In this document: in pieces, positions 1 to 6,967 of the stretch | Layout of the letters: each line of letters begins with the position of its first letter | Position numbering within the stretch: position 1 is the first letter of the stretch | Origin: a bacterium | GTDB taxonomy: Bacteria > Patescibacteriota > Microgenomatia > Levybacterales > UBA12049 | Assembly (NCBI GenBank): GCA_021852095.1 | Contig: JAJZOC010000045.1 | Location: forward strand, 1-18,886 | Direction: 5' to 3' | DNA: 18,886 nt | Translations under genes and position numbers: made by a program | Notes under the pieces: model-generated | Told to the model about the DNA's origin: nothing | What the model saw: the letters and a program-made list of their open reading frames with translations, nothing else | Database searches by the model: none

Positions 1-1
1 T

Positions 2-613
2 TGCCAGTCAAGAAAAATACATAGGATTGATTCTTATAATCGTGATGAGGTTGAAATTGCTTTTATAAATTTACTTAAAACTATTACTTACGATAAGGAT
101 TTTTTAATCTGGTATACAGAGATTATTAAAGAAAAATATCATAGACAATATGATGAGATACTTCGAGCAAATAAAATAATTGAACAGGATATTGAGGAAT
201 TGGAAGCGGCAAAGAAAATTTCAAGACAAAAGAATGTAAAAGGTATTTATACAGACGAAGAATATTTGGAAATGAAAAACGAATACAGCGCAGAAATAGT
301 AACTAAAAAAGGATTGCTTGCGGAAAAAAAGATGATGGAATTGGACATTGACGAAATACTAAAGTTTATTGTCTTTTATTTTTCTCATTTGGATAGAGTA
401 TGGCTTGACGCAACGCCTGAAGGCAGAGTTGCTATTGCTTGTTCGATATTTCCTGATGGCGTTGTTTGGAATGGCAAGCAATTTCGAACCGCAAGGCTTG
501 GGCTCGGATACGAGGCTGTAAAAAAGGCAAAAAATGCTTCTATGAATTCGGGTGAGCCGGGAGGGATTCGAACCCACGACCAAGAGCTTAAAAGGCTCCT
601 GCTCTACCCCTGA
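2..613 (+). CDS. Serine recombinase, C-terminal part (cut by window edge)
   Basis: The frame is open from the left edge, so the catalytic resolvase domain and zinc ribbon lie outside the window. What remains is a charged, helical, probably coiled-coil stretch containing the motif IYTDEEYLEMKNEY, followed by a compact end with FPDGVVWNGKQFRTARLGL. This is the usual tail of large serine recombinases: a turn-and-EEY helix, then a short beta region of the type 'FPdGVvwdG..fRT'. A possible TTG at 200 is internal and not a real start. The last 20 or so codons (GEPGGIRTHD onward) are the antisense reading of the tRNA-Lys gene, and the TGA stop at 611-613 is inside that tRNA. The protein therefore probably belongs to an integrated element that used the tRNA as its target. 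Family assignment rests on the C-terminal half only; the nucleophilic serine cannot be checked. Confidence 0.75.
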   Translation, partial: CQSRKIHRIDSYNRDEVEIAFINLLKTITYDKDFLIWYTEIIKEKYHRQYDEILRANKIIEQDIEELEAAKKISRQKNVKGIYTDEEYLEMKNEYSAEIVTKKGLLAEKKMMELDIDEILKFIVFYFSHLDRVWLDATPEGRVAIACSIFPDGVVWNGKQFRTARLGLGYEAVKKAKNASMNSGEPGGIRTHDQELKRLLLYP

Positions 614-624
614 GCTACCGGCCC
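553..624 (-). tRNA. tRNA-Lys (anticodon TTT)
   Basis: The minus strand folds as a 72-nt tRNA. The acceptor stem is GGGCCGG with CCGGCTC (one G-U pair), the D stem GCTC/GAGC, the anticodon stem GGAGC/GCTCT with loop CTTTTAA (anticodon TTT, lysine), and the T loop TTCGAAT. The discriminator is A and the following bases are CCC, so CCA is not encoded. The T stem is GTGGG against CCCTC, leaving a U50-U64 mismatch (positions 576 and 562) where CCCAC would be expected. The rest is regular and the promoter is excellent, so the gene is probably expressed. The 3' end faces, and overlaps, the recombinase reading frame. Confidence 0.93.
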
Positions 625-637
625 AAACAATAGTAAT

Positions 638-666
638 ATTATACATGCCGATTAAGCACTTGACAA
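638..666 (-). promoter_or_regulatory. Promoter of tRNA-Lys
   Basis: On the minus strand the -35 element TTGTCA (661-666) is separated by exactly 17 bp from a perfect TATAAT (638-643). The predicted start of transcription, near 631, lies about 7 nt before the tRNA 5' end at 624. This is the strongest sigma-70-type promoter in the window. Confidence 0.85.
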
Positions 667-689
667 GGTTAGAATAATTTATCTAAACT
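660..689 (+). promoter_or_regulatory. Possible promoter for the MscS-like gene, overlapping the tRNA-Lys promoter
   Basis: TTGACA at 660-665 is a perfect -35 box on the plus strand, with a weak -10 candidate TAAACT at 684-689 (18-bp spacer). Its -35 shares bases with the -35 of the tRNA-Lys promoter on the other strand. The weak -10 makes this tentative. Confidence 0.35.
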
Positions 690-774
690 AAACTTGAATG
701 CCAAAAACTAAAAAACATCCTTTTCGAAAAATATATTTAAGTCAATATGAAATTGAGAAAGGGGGTGAAAAAGT

Positions 775-1437
775 TTGACAACAAATATCGGTCAAGCATT
801 GCTTGAATCTATTAATAATGGCCTGCAGGGCATAATTGTGTTTATCCCAAAATTTGTCGCAGGCACAATAATTTTATTGATAGGTATCATAATTGCTTCT
901 ATTCTTAAACAAGCCTTAATAGAAATTTTTAAAGCGGCAAATGTGGAAGGCCTTTTAAAGAAATATGGCGTGCCGGAAGGAAAAAAAGAGCTTAGCTGGA
1001 CAAACATACTGGCCGAAATAGTAAGATGGTTTGTTGTTATAGTCTTCTTGATTCCAACAACAGACATTTGGGGACTGCCCCAAGTCGTAACCGTTCTTAA
1101 CACATTCTTACTATATTTGCCGAATGTTTTTGTTGCGGCTATTATTGCCCTTATCGGATTTGTAGTTGCAAGATTGGTACACGATATCGTTTTGGCATCA
1201 TCCAGAGAAATATCGCCTGAAACATCTCACACGATCGCGTCTGCAGCCAGATGGGCAATAAGCATATTTGTTATTCTTGCTGTTTTAAATCAACTAGGAG
1301 TAGCAAATGATCTTGTTCGGATTCTATTTACGGGTTTTGTAGCTATGATAGCTATTGCCGGCGGGATTGCCTTTGGGTTGGGCGGTAAAAACGCGGCGGA
1401 AGATATAGTTAACGAAATAAGAGGCAAGATAAAATAA
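775..1437 (+). CDS. MscS-like / conserved TM-helix membrane protein
   Basis: A 220-residue integral membrane protein with four or five hydrophobic segments, roughly residues 18-45, 82-98, 108-135, 160-175 and 182-202. The last segment ends in a Gly/Ala-rich run, AIAGGIAFGLGGKNAAEDIV, the signature of the pore-lining helix in the MscS and CmpX-type 'conserved TM helix' families. The soluble beta and alpha/beta domains that follow this helix in MscS are missing, so it is a membrane-only variant, perhaps an oligomeric pore or a structural protein; channel activity is an inference. The start is TTG at 775, chosen because AAAGGGGGTG lies 8-10 bases upstream, the clearest Shine-Dalgarno in the window. 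No other start in this frame has such support. The gene stands alone between two tRNA genes. Confidence 0.78.
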   Translation: MTTNIGQALLESINNGLQGIIVFIPKFVAGTIILLIGIIIASILKQALIEIFKAANVEGLLKKYGVPEGKKELSWTNILAEIVRWFVVIVFLIPTTDIWGLPQVVTVLNTFLLYLPNVFVAAIIALIGFVVARLVHDIVLASSREISPETSHTIASAARWAISIFVILAVLNQLGVANDLVRILFTGFVAMIAIAGGIAFGLGGKNAAEDIVNEIRGKIK

Positions 1438-1462
1438 ATTAGCTAAACGTAGTATTTTTTTG

Positions 1463-1468
1463 TATAAT
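1463..1468 (+). promoter_or_regulatory. -10 box of the tRNA-Glu promoter
   Basis: A perfect TATAAT lies 15 bases before the tRNA-Glu 5' end, placing the transcription start at about 1475. The -35 region near 1440-1445 is a poor match to TTGACA. Confidence 0.6.
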
Positions 1469-1483
1469 GCAAATAGGTTTTTT

Positions 1484-1557
1484 GCCGCGTTCGTCTAGTG
1501 GCCTAGGACAGTGGGTTTTCAGCCCATTAATCAGGGGTTCGACTCCCCTACGCGGTA
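1484..1557 (+). tRNA. tRNA-Glu (anticodon TTC)
   Basis: A 74-nt cloverleaf: acceptor GCCGCGT with ACGCGGT (terminal G-U pair), D stem GTCT/GGAC, anticodon stem GTGGG/CCCAT with loop TTTTCAG (anticodon TTC, glutamate), and T stem AGGGG/CCCCT with loop TTCGACT. The discriminator is A and the next bases are CTC, so CCA is added after transcription. Only one base separates it from the stop codon of the convergent obg gene, leaving no room for a terminator between them. Confidence 0.95.
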
Positions 1558-1558
1558 C

Positions 1559-2530
1559 TCAATGCAAAATGATCAGTTCGGACATCAGGATTTCTTTTAA
1601 AACATTTATACTCTCTGGATCATAAAGAGAATAAGTAAGTACAGCTTTTTTTGTCTTCTTTAAAATAGATACCATTTCTTTTAATTTTTTTTCGCTTATT
1701 AAATCTATTTTGGTTATAAGAATAATTTCCGGCTTATTGAGAAGCAATGGATTAAATTGTTTAAATTCATTTCTAAGAGCTTGATATGTTTTTTTAGGGT
1801 TTTCACTTGTAGCATCTACACAATGAATTAATATTTTGGTTTTTTCAATATGTTTTAAAAATCCAATCCCTAAACCTTTACCCCTTGATGCTCCCTCTAT
1901 TAACCCCGGAATATCTGCAATTGTATAATTTCCAAACATTCCAATATTAGGTTCAAGGGTTGTAAAAGGATAATTTCCGATTTTAGGCGTAGCATTGGTT
2001 AAAATCGCCAACAGACTGCTCTTGCCGGAATTGGGAAATCCGATAAGTCCAACTTGGGCAATAATTCGCAGTTCTAAGAATAATTCTTTCTTTTCTCCTG
2101 CTGTACCTTGTTCGGCAAATTTGGGCGACTGATTTGTTGAGGTTTTGAATTGATTATTGCCTCTTCCTCCTTTTCCGCCTTTGGCTATAAGAATGGAATC
2201 AGATGTATTTGTTATTTCGTAGACGATATTATTCTTTAAGTCTGTGATTCTTGTTCCAAGAGGAACAAAAATTGTTTTGTCTGGGGCATTTTTTCCATAC
2301 AAATTTTTATGTTTTCCAGGTATTCCGTTTTCTGCGGTAATTTTTTTCTGATGTTGAAATTGACTAAGATCATTAAGATTACTTGAACCTTGAATATAAA
2401 TGCTTCCGCCGTTACCTCCGTTTCCACCGTCCGGTCCTCCTTTAAACTTCTGAGCATTACGTAAAAAAGTTGCCGCTCCGTTTCCGCCGTTTCCCGCTCT
2501 AACTAAAAGGTTAATATTATCAATAAGCAT
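1559..2530 (-). CDS. obg: GTPase Obg/CgtA, short form without C-terminal domain
   Basis: An essential ribosome-associated GTPase of large-subunit maturation and stress control. The glycine-rich Obg fold fills residues 1-157, with the typical run GGPDGGNGGNGG at 31-42. The G domain follows: G1 GFPNSGKSS (164-172), G2 region PFTTLEPN (188-195), G3 DIPGL (206-210), G4 TKID (273-276); G5 is weak. At 323 residues it ends right after the G domain, so the OCT extension present in many Obg proteins is absent. ATG at 2530 opens the canonical start of the fold; a weak GGTAAG precedes it. The gene follows the zinc-ribbon gene by 14 bp and is probably co-transcribed with it. Its stop codon nearly touches the convergent tRNA-Glu. 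Confidence 0.96.
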   Translation of the reverse strand: MLIDNINLLVRAGNGGNGAATFLRNAQKFKGGPDGGNGGNGGSIYIQGSSNLNDLSQFQHQKKITAENGIPGKHKNLYGKNAPDKTIFVPLGTRITDLKNNIVYEITNTSDSILIAKGGKGGRGNNQFKTSTNQSPKFAEQGTAGEKKELFLELRIIAQVGLIGFPNSGKSSLLAILTNATPKIGNYPFTTLEPNIGMFGNYTIADIPGLIEGASRGKGLGIGFLKHIEKTKILIHCVDATSENPKKTYQALRNEFKQFNPLLLNKPEIILITKIDLISEKKLKEMVSILKKTKKAVLTYSLYDPESINVLKEILMSELIILH

Positions 2531-2544
2531 CTTACCATAAAGAA

Positions 2545-3084
2545 TTAATTGTTTTCCGGTTCAGGCGGAAGAAATTCTTCTCCCCCGCTATTATCAACTT
2601 GCTTGTTAGGAACAGCTTTGAGCCATTCTATGTATGTACAGCCGGTCGCAGTACGTTTCGCGCTATCCCAACCTGCGGTCGAGCATTTTTTCATCCTTTT
2701 ACCTGCGTTCGTAGTAAAAAGCACCAACGGTTTACCGCACTTTGGGCACTCTTCATCGGTTTTCTCTGTTGTTCCGTTAATCCATTCTACATAATCGCAT
2801 CCTATTACCTTTTTTGTTTCCTTGTCCCAGACACCAGTTGAGCACTTCTTCATTTTTTTACCAAAGCGCGTAAATTGCACAACAAGAGGAGCTCCGCATT
2901 TGGGACATTTTTCATCCAGAGGTTGAGGCGGAACTTCTAACCATTTTATATAATTACATCCTTCGTTCTGTCTTGTTTCTTTATTCCAGCTCCCTTTAGA
3001 ACAACGCTGGAGTCTTCGTCCTGTGGCAGTTTCTGTTATTGGATTAAGTATAGATCCGCATTTGGGACACACATCTTCATTCAT
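2545..3084 (-). CDS. Stand-alone protein of three topoisomerase-type zinc ribbons
   Basis: This 179-residue protein consists of three tandem repeats of about 50 residues, each reading CPKCG, then about 18 residues, a conserved (K/R)CS, then about 14 residues, GC-x-Y-(I/V)-(E/K)-W. The four cysteines per repeat match the C4 zinc finger found at the C-terminus of bacterial topoisomerase I (zf-C4_Topoisom), but no topoisomerase catalytic domain is present. The tail (about 165-179) is acidic and proline-rich. Such ribbons bind single-stranded nucleic acid in TopA, so a DNA- or RNA-binding role is likely; the target is unknown. The ATG at 3084 has a good Shine-Dalgarno, GGAG, about 9 bases upstream. 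It sits 14 bp before obg in the same direction, suggesting one transcript. Confidence 0.85.
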   Translation of the reverse strand: MNEDVCPKCGSILNPITETATGRRLQRCSKGSWNKETRQNEGCNYIKWLEVPPQPLDEKCPKCGAPLVVQFTRFGKKMKKCSTGVWDKETKKVIGCDYVEWINGTTEKTDEECPKCGKPLVLFTTNAGKRMKKCSTAGWDSAKRTATGCTYIEWLKAVPNKQVDNSGGEEFLPPEPENN

Positions 3085-3159
3085 AATAAGAACTCCAATT
3101 TACATTCTACAACTTTTTCATAGTCTATGCTCACTGAATATAACTTATAGACTGAAATA

Positions 3160-4068
3160 TTAGTTGCCTGTTTGATTAAACGGCGAATATCTCTTAAAAA
3201 GAAGGGGGAATTTTTCTATGCCTAGCTCTAGTATATTTTTTTTCGCACAAATTTGTTTTAACTGGGCAATATCCGCCGGCGAAGCGCTTATGGTTCTTGT
3301 TGTATACGGATACATGATGGCGTTTGGATCCTGTTCGTGCTGCATTCCAAGCGAGTGTCCCAATTCATGCGCTAAAGTGTGTATTAGTTCATTATGATTC
3401 GTGTCAAAATAAACCGTTATCGTATCAGCATTAGGATCATATAAACCCTCTTCCGGTTTAAGAGAAAGCGCATTATTAAATGTATTTATTGTATTGTTTA
3501 ACTCGCTGACTTTTTGGTTATATTGATTTGTGGAAATATTTAGCCTATCCGCGAGTTGATTAAGTTGGTCTGCTTCATTTTTAAGATTCTGCTGTTCTGA
3601 TTTTAGTTTATCATAAACATCCTGCGGTGCTCCCCCTTTGGCATTCCACATATTAACTTGATTGTTAAAACTGCTAAGTTTTTGCTGAAAATCTTGAGAC
3701 AACATTTCATACTGCTGGACTTCTGGATTTATAGACTGCTTACCGCTCTGTACCTGATTTTTCAGATTATTTATCTGATTATCCAAAGCCTGTCTCTGAT
3801 CGAATACAAGACTTATTTTTAGGTTCGCCTGCCGGTTATATTTAAATAAAGCTTTACCGTAGGCATTTCGCCAAATATTCGTAGCTTCTTTTATATCCGC
3901 CAGAAATGCACTATCTGTTATATTAAATCTTGGATCAACTGTTCCAAGACTATACTCAATCGGCGTGTCGCAGGGAGACACATACAGAAAATTATCCGCA
4001 TAACTTATTATCTGTTTGTTAAAAATAATTATGCCCGCAATCAGTAAAAGAAAAACAAATTTTTTCAT
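3160..4068 (-). CDS. Secreted or membrane-anchored matrixin-like zinc metalloprotease with coiled-coil insert
   Basis: The N-terminus (MKKFVFLLLIAGIIIF) is a signal peptide or anchor, so the protein acts outside the membrane. The zinc site is HELGHSLGMQH at 234-244, the extended HExxHxxGxxH of metzincins, followed by a Met-turn candidate IMYPY at 251-255, as in matrixins and related M10/M57-type peptidases. The catalytic fold starts around residue 37 (IEYSLGTVDPRF) and is interrupted by about 100 Gln/Asn-rich, heptad-like residues (95-200), predicted to be a coiled-coil hairpin, before the motif. There is no obvious cysteine-switch propeptide. ATG at 4068 begins a convincing signal sequence. 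It lies 75 bp upstream of the zinc-ribbon gene on the same strand; co-transcription is possible but not shown. The substrate is unknown. Confidence 0.85.
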   Translation of the reverse strand: MKKFVFLLLIAGIIIFNKQIISYADNFLYVSPCDTPIEYSLGTVDPRFNITDSAFLADIKEATNIWRNAYGKALFKYNRQANLKISLVFDQRQALDNQINNLKNQVQSGKQSINPEVQQYEMLSQDFQQKLSSFNNQVNMWNAKGGAPQDVYDKLKSEQQNLKNEADQLNQLADRLNISTNQYNQKVSELNNTINTFNNALSLKPEEGLYDPNADTITVYFDTNHNELIHTLAHELGHSLGMQHEQDPNAIMYPYTTRTISASPADIAQLKQICAKKNILELGIEKFPLLFKRYSPFNQTGN

Positions 4069-4100
4069 AAAAGTATGATACTAATTTTAACCTATTTATT

Positions 4101-4158
4101 TTAAAAAAACAAAAGCCTATACCACTCTGCAATGATTTTGCAATAAAAATGGTGTATA
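4101..4158 (-). terminator. Terminator-like hairpin downstream of the first IS
   Basis: On the minus strand an imperfect stem (4118-4124 with 4150-4158) encloses a perfect inner hairpin, TGCAA/TTGCA with a 5-nt loop (4128-4142). It is followed by the T-rich tract GGCTTTTGTTTTTTT (4103-4117). It lies after the transposase of the first IS and before the protease gene, so it could stop read-through from the IS. The outer stem is weak. Confidence 0.4.
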
Positions 4159-4221
4159 TCTTCGAAACATTCAAAATCGTAGCTTAAACTGTCAGTCCAA
4201 AATAGAAATGTCCGCTTTTGA

Positions 4222-5502
4222 CTAACTTTTTATCTTGCCATATTGTCTCCATGGATGATCTGCCGAGGGTTGCCAATTTAGTTTATGCCTTGTAAGGATT
4301 ATTGGTTGTCTGGAAATCTTTTTAGGTTTTTCCGGTAAGATTGTGTAATTAAGGTAAAGTTTTTGTAAGCTAAAATGGATTGTACCGTTAAGCCGCTCTT
4401 CTACAATTACTATCTCTTTTGGCCTAACTGTTGTAGGTTGGATTTCAGCTAATTGATACCAGTTGTTTTTAAACTGGATAGTGAAATCATTGTTAATTTT
4501 TCTTGTTGATTGGATGGAGAAAATACTAGTTAAGTTATTTTTATCAGTTTCAGAAAGTGGTTTATGAAGATTCCCTTCTTTTGCGGGAATAACAGAAAAT
4601 TTATTGTTAAATGCCGGAAGAAAAACATTTTCTAAAAAGATATTTGCCTGAGTTGGTGTATTAATCTTTGCCAGCCTCATTTCCTTAACCAGCCTGTCTT
4701 GTAAGGTTTGAAACAGCCTTTCAATCCTGCCTTTGGCTTCTGGTGAATGGGCAGTAATCAATTGGATTCCTAAAGTTTGCATAGTCCTTTGGAACTGGGT
4801 TAAAAGATCACTGTTGTCAACTGCTGCTTTATGATTAATTTTGTAAGTACTAAATTTATCCAGATAAATACTAATTGGTTTTCCGTGTTTGAGGATATAT
4901 TCTTTCCAGAAGGTAAAAACCGCAATTACTCCTTCATTGGCAGCAAAAGCGGCTTTTGTTATCTTGCCGGTTGCATCATCAATTGAGGCAAGTAAACAGG
5001 TCTCCAAAGAGTCCCCATTTTTATCTAAAAGCCTGTTTTCAAACCAGAGATGGTAAGAACCATCAAATTGCTCCATCTCTCCAAAGTAGTCTTTTCTGGG
5101 TCTCCAGGATTTGTACTTTACTGCTTTTTGCTTACGTGATTTCCATAGTCCTGTTTCTATCATCCATAATCTTGTTGTCTCTGGACTAATCGCAATAGCA
5201 TAGTTTTCCTCAAGTTTTTCTGTCGCAAATGTTGGCTTAAAATCAAAGTAGGTTTCTTTGATAGCTGTAATTGCTTTTTTCTTCACCCCCAAATCAATAT
5301 GATGATTTCCAGGTTTGCCTTTTAACTTATGGACAGTGGCAGATACGCCTTCTTCTCTTACCGCAATTTTGAGTCTTCTAACCTGACGGGTAGAAATACC
5401 AAGAAGCTTAGCAGCTAATCCTGGTTTTATTTCTTTTTTAAGAACCTTTGTGATAACATCAAATTTATATTGTTCTTCGGAAGAATGAATAGCATCTGCC
5501 AT
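4222..5502 (-). CDS. Transposase, ISNCY family (ISDol1/IS1202-like), copy 1
   Basis: A DDE transposase of about 426 residues. An N-terminal helix-turn-helix (KPGLAAKLLGISTRQVRRLK) is followed by an rve-type catalytic core with acidic residues recognisable in EQFDGSYHLWFE, SIYLDKFSTYK and AKGRIERLFQTLQDR. The pattern 'H/NSPxAKGRxERxFxTLQDRLVKEMRL' is typical of the ISNCY group. The C-terminal beta region (NDFTIQFKNNWYQL) is also conserved. I chose ATG at 5502; an in-frame TTG at 5511 would add three residues, and neither has a Shine-Dalgarno. No frameshift or stop is visible and the catalytic residues are present, so it may be active. By eye it is roughly two-thirds identical to the neighbouring copy. 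Confidence 0.92.
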   Translation of the reverse strand: MADAIHSSEEQYKFDVITKVLKKEIKPGLAAKLLGISTRQVRRLKIAVREEGVSATVHKLKGKPGNHHIDLGVKKKAITAIKETYFDFKPTFATEKLEENYAIAISPETTRLWMIETGLWKSRKQKAVKYKSWRPRKDYFGEMEQFDGSYHLWFENRLLDKNGDSLETCLLASIDDATGKITKAAFAANEGVIAVFTFWKEYILKHGKPISIYLDKFSTYKINHKAAVDNSDLLTQFQRTMQTLGIQLITAHSPEAKGRIERLFQTLQDRLVKEMRLAKINTPTQANIFLENVFLPAFNNKFSVIPAKEGNLHKPLSETDKNNLTSIFSIQSTRKINNDFTIQFKNNWYQLAEIQPTTVRPKEIVIVEERLNGTIHFSLQKLYLNYTILPEKPKKISRQPIILTRHKLNWQPSADHPWRQYGKIKS

Positions 5503-5560
5503 AACATACAAAAAGTAGCAGGCAGTGTTTTACACTGTAGCATTTTCTTGATTTTAAAAA

Positions 5561-5597
5561 GCGGACGTTTCTAATTAAAGGAAAGCGGACGTTTCTA
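5561..5597. repeat. Doubled right-end motif of IS copy 1
   Basis: GCGGACGTTTCTA is present at 5561-5573 and again at 5585-5597, in direct orientation with a 24-bp period. Copy 2 has the same arrangement at the same period, so this is a retained part of the right end, probably two transposase-binding sites. Confidence 0.75.
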
Positions 5598-5604
5598 TAT
5601 TGGA

Positions 5605-5626
5605 GTAATAGATAACAAATTTGAAT
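5605..5626. repeat. 22-bp repeat, first unit (end of IS copy 1 plus 8-bp flank)
   Basis: A 22-bp string starting GTAATAGATAACA is identical to 7012-7033. It combines the last 13 bases of the IS right end, the 8-bp flank AATTTGAA (5618-5625) and one further T. Confidence 0.85.
5618..5625. repeat. 8-bp direct repeat AATTTGAA, left side of IS copy 2
   Basis: AATTTGAA abuts the TGT tip of IS copy 2, and the same eight bases follow its ACA tip at 7025-7032. This is the expected position for a target-site duplication. Confidence 0.65.
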
Positions 5627-5653
5627 GTCAAACGACAATAGAAATGTCCGCTT

Positions 5654-6919
5654 TTAGCATTGTTGTTTAAATGCTTTTCTCCATGGGTGATTTGCCGACG
5701 GTTTCCAATTAAGTTTGTGAGTTGTTAGAATTAACGGGTGTTTGTTTGTCTTTTTTGGTCTTTCAGGTAACAGGACATAGTTAAGATATTTGTCTCTTAA
5801 AGAAAAACGTACTGTCTTATCAAGCCATTCTTCTACGAGTACCCTGTTTTTAGCTCTTACTGTTATTGGCTGAAGTTCCATTAACTGATACCAGTTGTTT
5901 TTAAACTGAATTGTGAAATCATTGTTGACTTGTCTTTTGGATTGAATAGAAAAGACGCGGTTTAGATTCTTTTTATCAGTCTCTGATAGAATCTTATGAA
6001 CATTTCCGTCTTTTACCGCAATAACAGCAAATCTTCTGTTAAATTTTGGCAGAAAAACAACTTTCAGGAATATATTTGCCTCCTCCGGCGTATTGATACC
6101 AGCTAGTCTCATTTCTTTTATCAGTCTGTCCTGAAGGGTTTTAAAAAGCCGCTCTATTCTTCCTTTTGCCTGCGGTGAATTAGCGGGGATAAGATGAATA
6201 TCTAAGTCCCTTGACGCTCTTTGAAACTGTGTTAAAAGATCATAATTATCAACTGCCGATTTATGGTTAATTTTATAGGTTGAGAATTTATCAAGATAGA
6301 TACTTACGGGTTTGCCAAGCTCCAAAACATACTCTTTCCAGAAGTTAAATACAGCCGTCACTCCTTCATTGGCGGAAAAGGAAGCTTTGGTAATTTTTCC
6401 TGTTGCATCGTCAATACTGGCTAACAAACAAACTTCGATTGGATTACCATTTCTATCAACTAACCTATTCTCAAACCATAAGTGGTAGGAGCCGTCAAAC
6501 TGCTGTAATTCTCCGTAATATTCTTTTCTGGGACGCCATGAGCGGTAAGTGTCCTGCTTTTGTTTTCGTATTCTCCACAAATCTTTTTCTGCCATCCACC
6601 GCCGCAGTGTCTGTGGATGAACAGAAAGATGTTCGTTTTCAGCTAATTTCTCCGCTGCAAACGCAGGTTTAAAATCACTATATTTTTCCCTAACAATCTC
6701 AAGAGCTTTCTTTTTCAACGTTTCGTTAAGACAATGGTTACTTTTTCTCCCCTTCAATTTATGCACAACTGCTTTTTCTCCGTCATCAAGAATTGCATAC
6801 TTAAGTCTTCTTATCTGATGGGTAGAGATACCAAGAAGTTTGGCTGCCAATCCAGGCTTTATTTCCTTATTGATTATCTTTGTGATAATCTCAAATTTAT
6901 ATTGCTCTTTTGAAGTCAT
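5654..6919 (-). CDS. Transposase, ISNCY family (ISDol1/IS1202-like), copy 2
   Basis: A 421-residue DDE transposase homologous to copy 1 over its whole length: helix-turn-helix KPGLAAKLLGISTHQIRRLK, catalytic motifs QQFDGSYHLWFE, SIYLDKFSTYK and AKGRIERLFKTLQDR, and the same C-terminal region NDFTIQFKNNWYQL. The ATG at 6919 (MTSKEQYKF) aligns with the start region of copy 1; no Shine-Dalgarno is visible. The reading frame is intact. Many scattered substitutions show the two copies are not a recent duplication of each other but two related elements, or a very old pair. Confidence 0.93.
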   Translation of the reverse strand: MTSKEQYKFEIITKIINKEIKPGLAAKLLGISTHQIRRLKYAILDDGEKAVVHKLKGRKSNHCLNETLKKKALEIVREKYSDFKPAFAAEKLAENEHLSVHPQTLRRWMAEKDLWRIRKQKQDTYRSWRPRKEYYGELQQFDGSYHLWFENRLVDRNGNPIEVCLLASIDDATGKITKASFSANEGVTAVFNFWKEYVLELGKPVSIYLDKFSTYKINHKSAVDNYDLLTQFQRASRDLDIHLIPANSPQAKGRIERLFKTLQDRLIKEMRLAGINTPEEANIFLKVVFLPKFNRRFAVIAVKDGNVHKILSETDKKNLNRVFSIQSKRQVNNDFTIQFKNNWYQLMELQPITVRAKNRVLVEEWLDKTVRFSLRDKYLNYVLLPERPKKTNKHPLILTTHKLNWKPSANHPWRKAFKQQC

Positions 6920-6967
6920 AGCAGAAGAGCAGTATTGTCTACTGTAGCATTTTCTTAATTTTAAAAA

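Larger units (their letters stand above)
4190..5617 (-). mobile_element. ISNCY-type insertion sequence, copy 1
   Basis: The element is bounded by comparison with the second copy. Both left ends begin TGTCA, then six variable bases, then AATAGAAATGTCCGCTTTT. Both right ends finish in GTAATAGATAACA, so the tips are TGT and ACA. Inside the right end the motif GCGGACGTTTCTA occurs twice, 24 bp apart (5561-5573 and 5585-5597); its inverted counterpart occurs once at the left end. Length is about 1.43 kb. The 8-mers on its two sides (GCTTAAAC and AATTTGAA) do not match, so no target duplication is visible for this copy. Confidence 0.75.

Noticed and set aside
359-646. Minus-strand open frame across recombinase and tRNA-Lys
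   Set aside because: It is the shadow of the recombinase and of the tRNA; it contains no domain and overlaps a confident tRNA.
3122-3153. Hairpin AGTCTAT/ATAGACT upstream of the zinc-ribbon gene as a terminator
   Set aside because: Only 7 bp, an 18-base loop, and no T tract on either strand; it may be chance.
5600-5630. A dif/Xer recombination site next to the IS ends
   Set aside because: GATAACAAATTTGAAT has only a loose resemblance to half-sites; no 28-bp palindrome-like dif structure is present.
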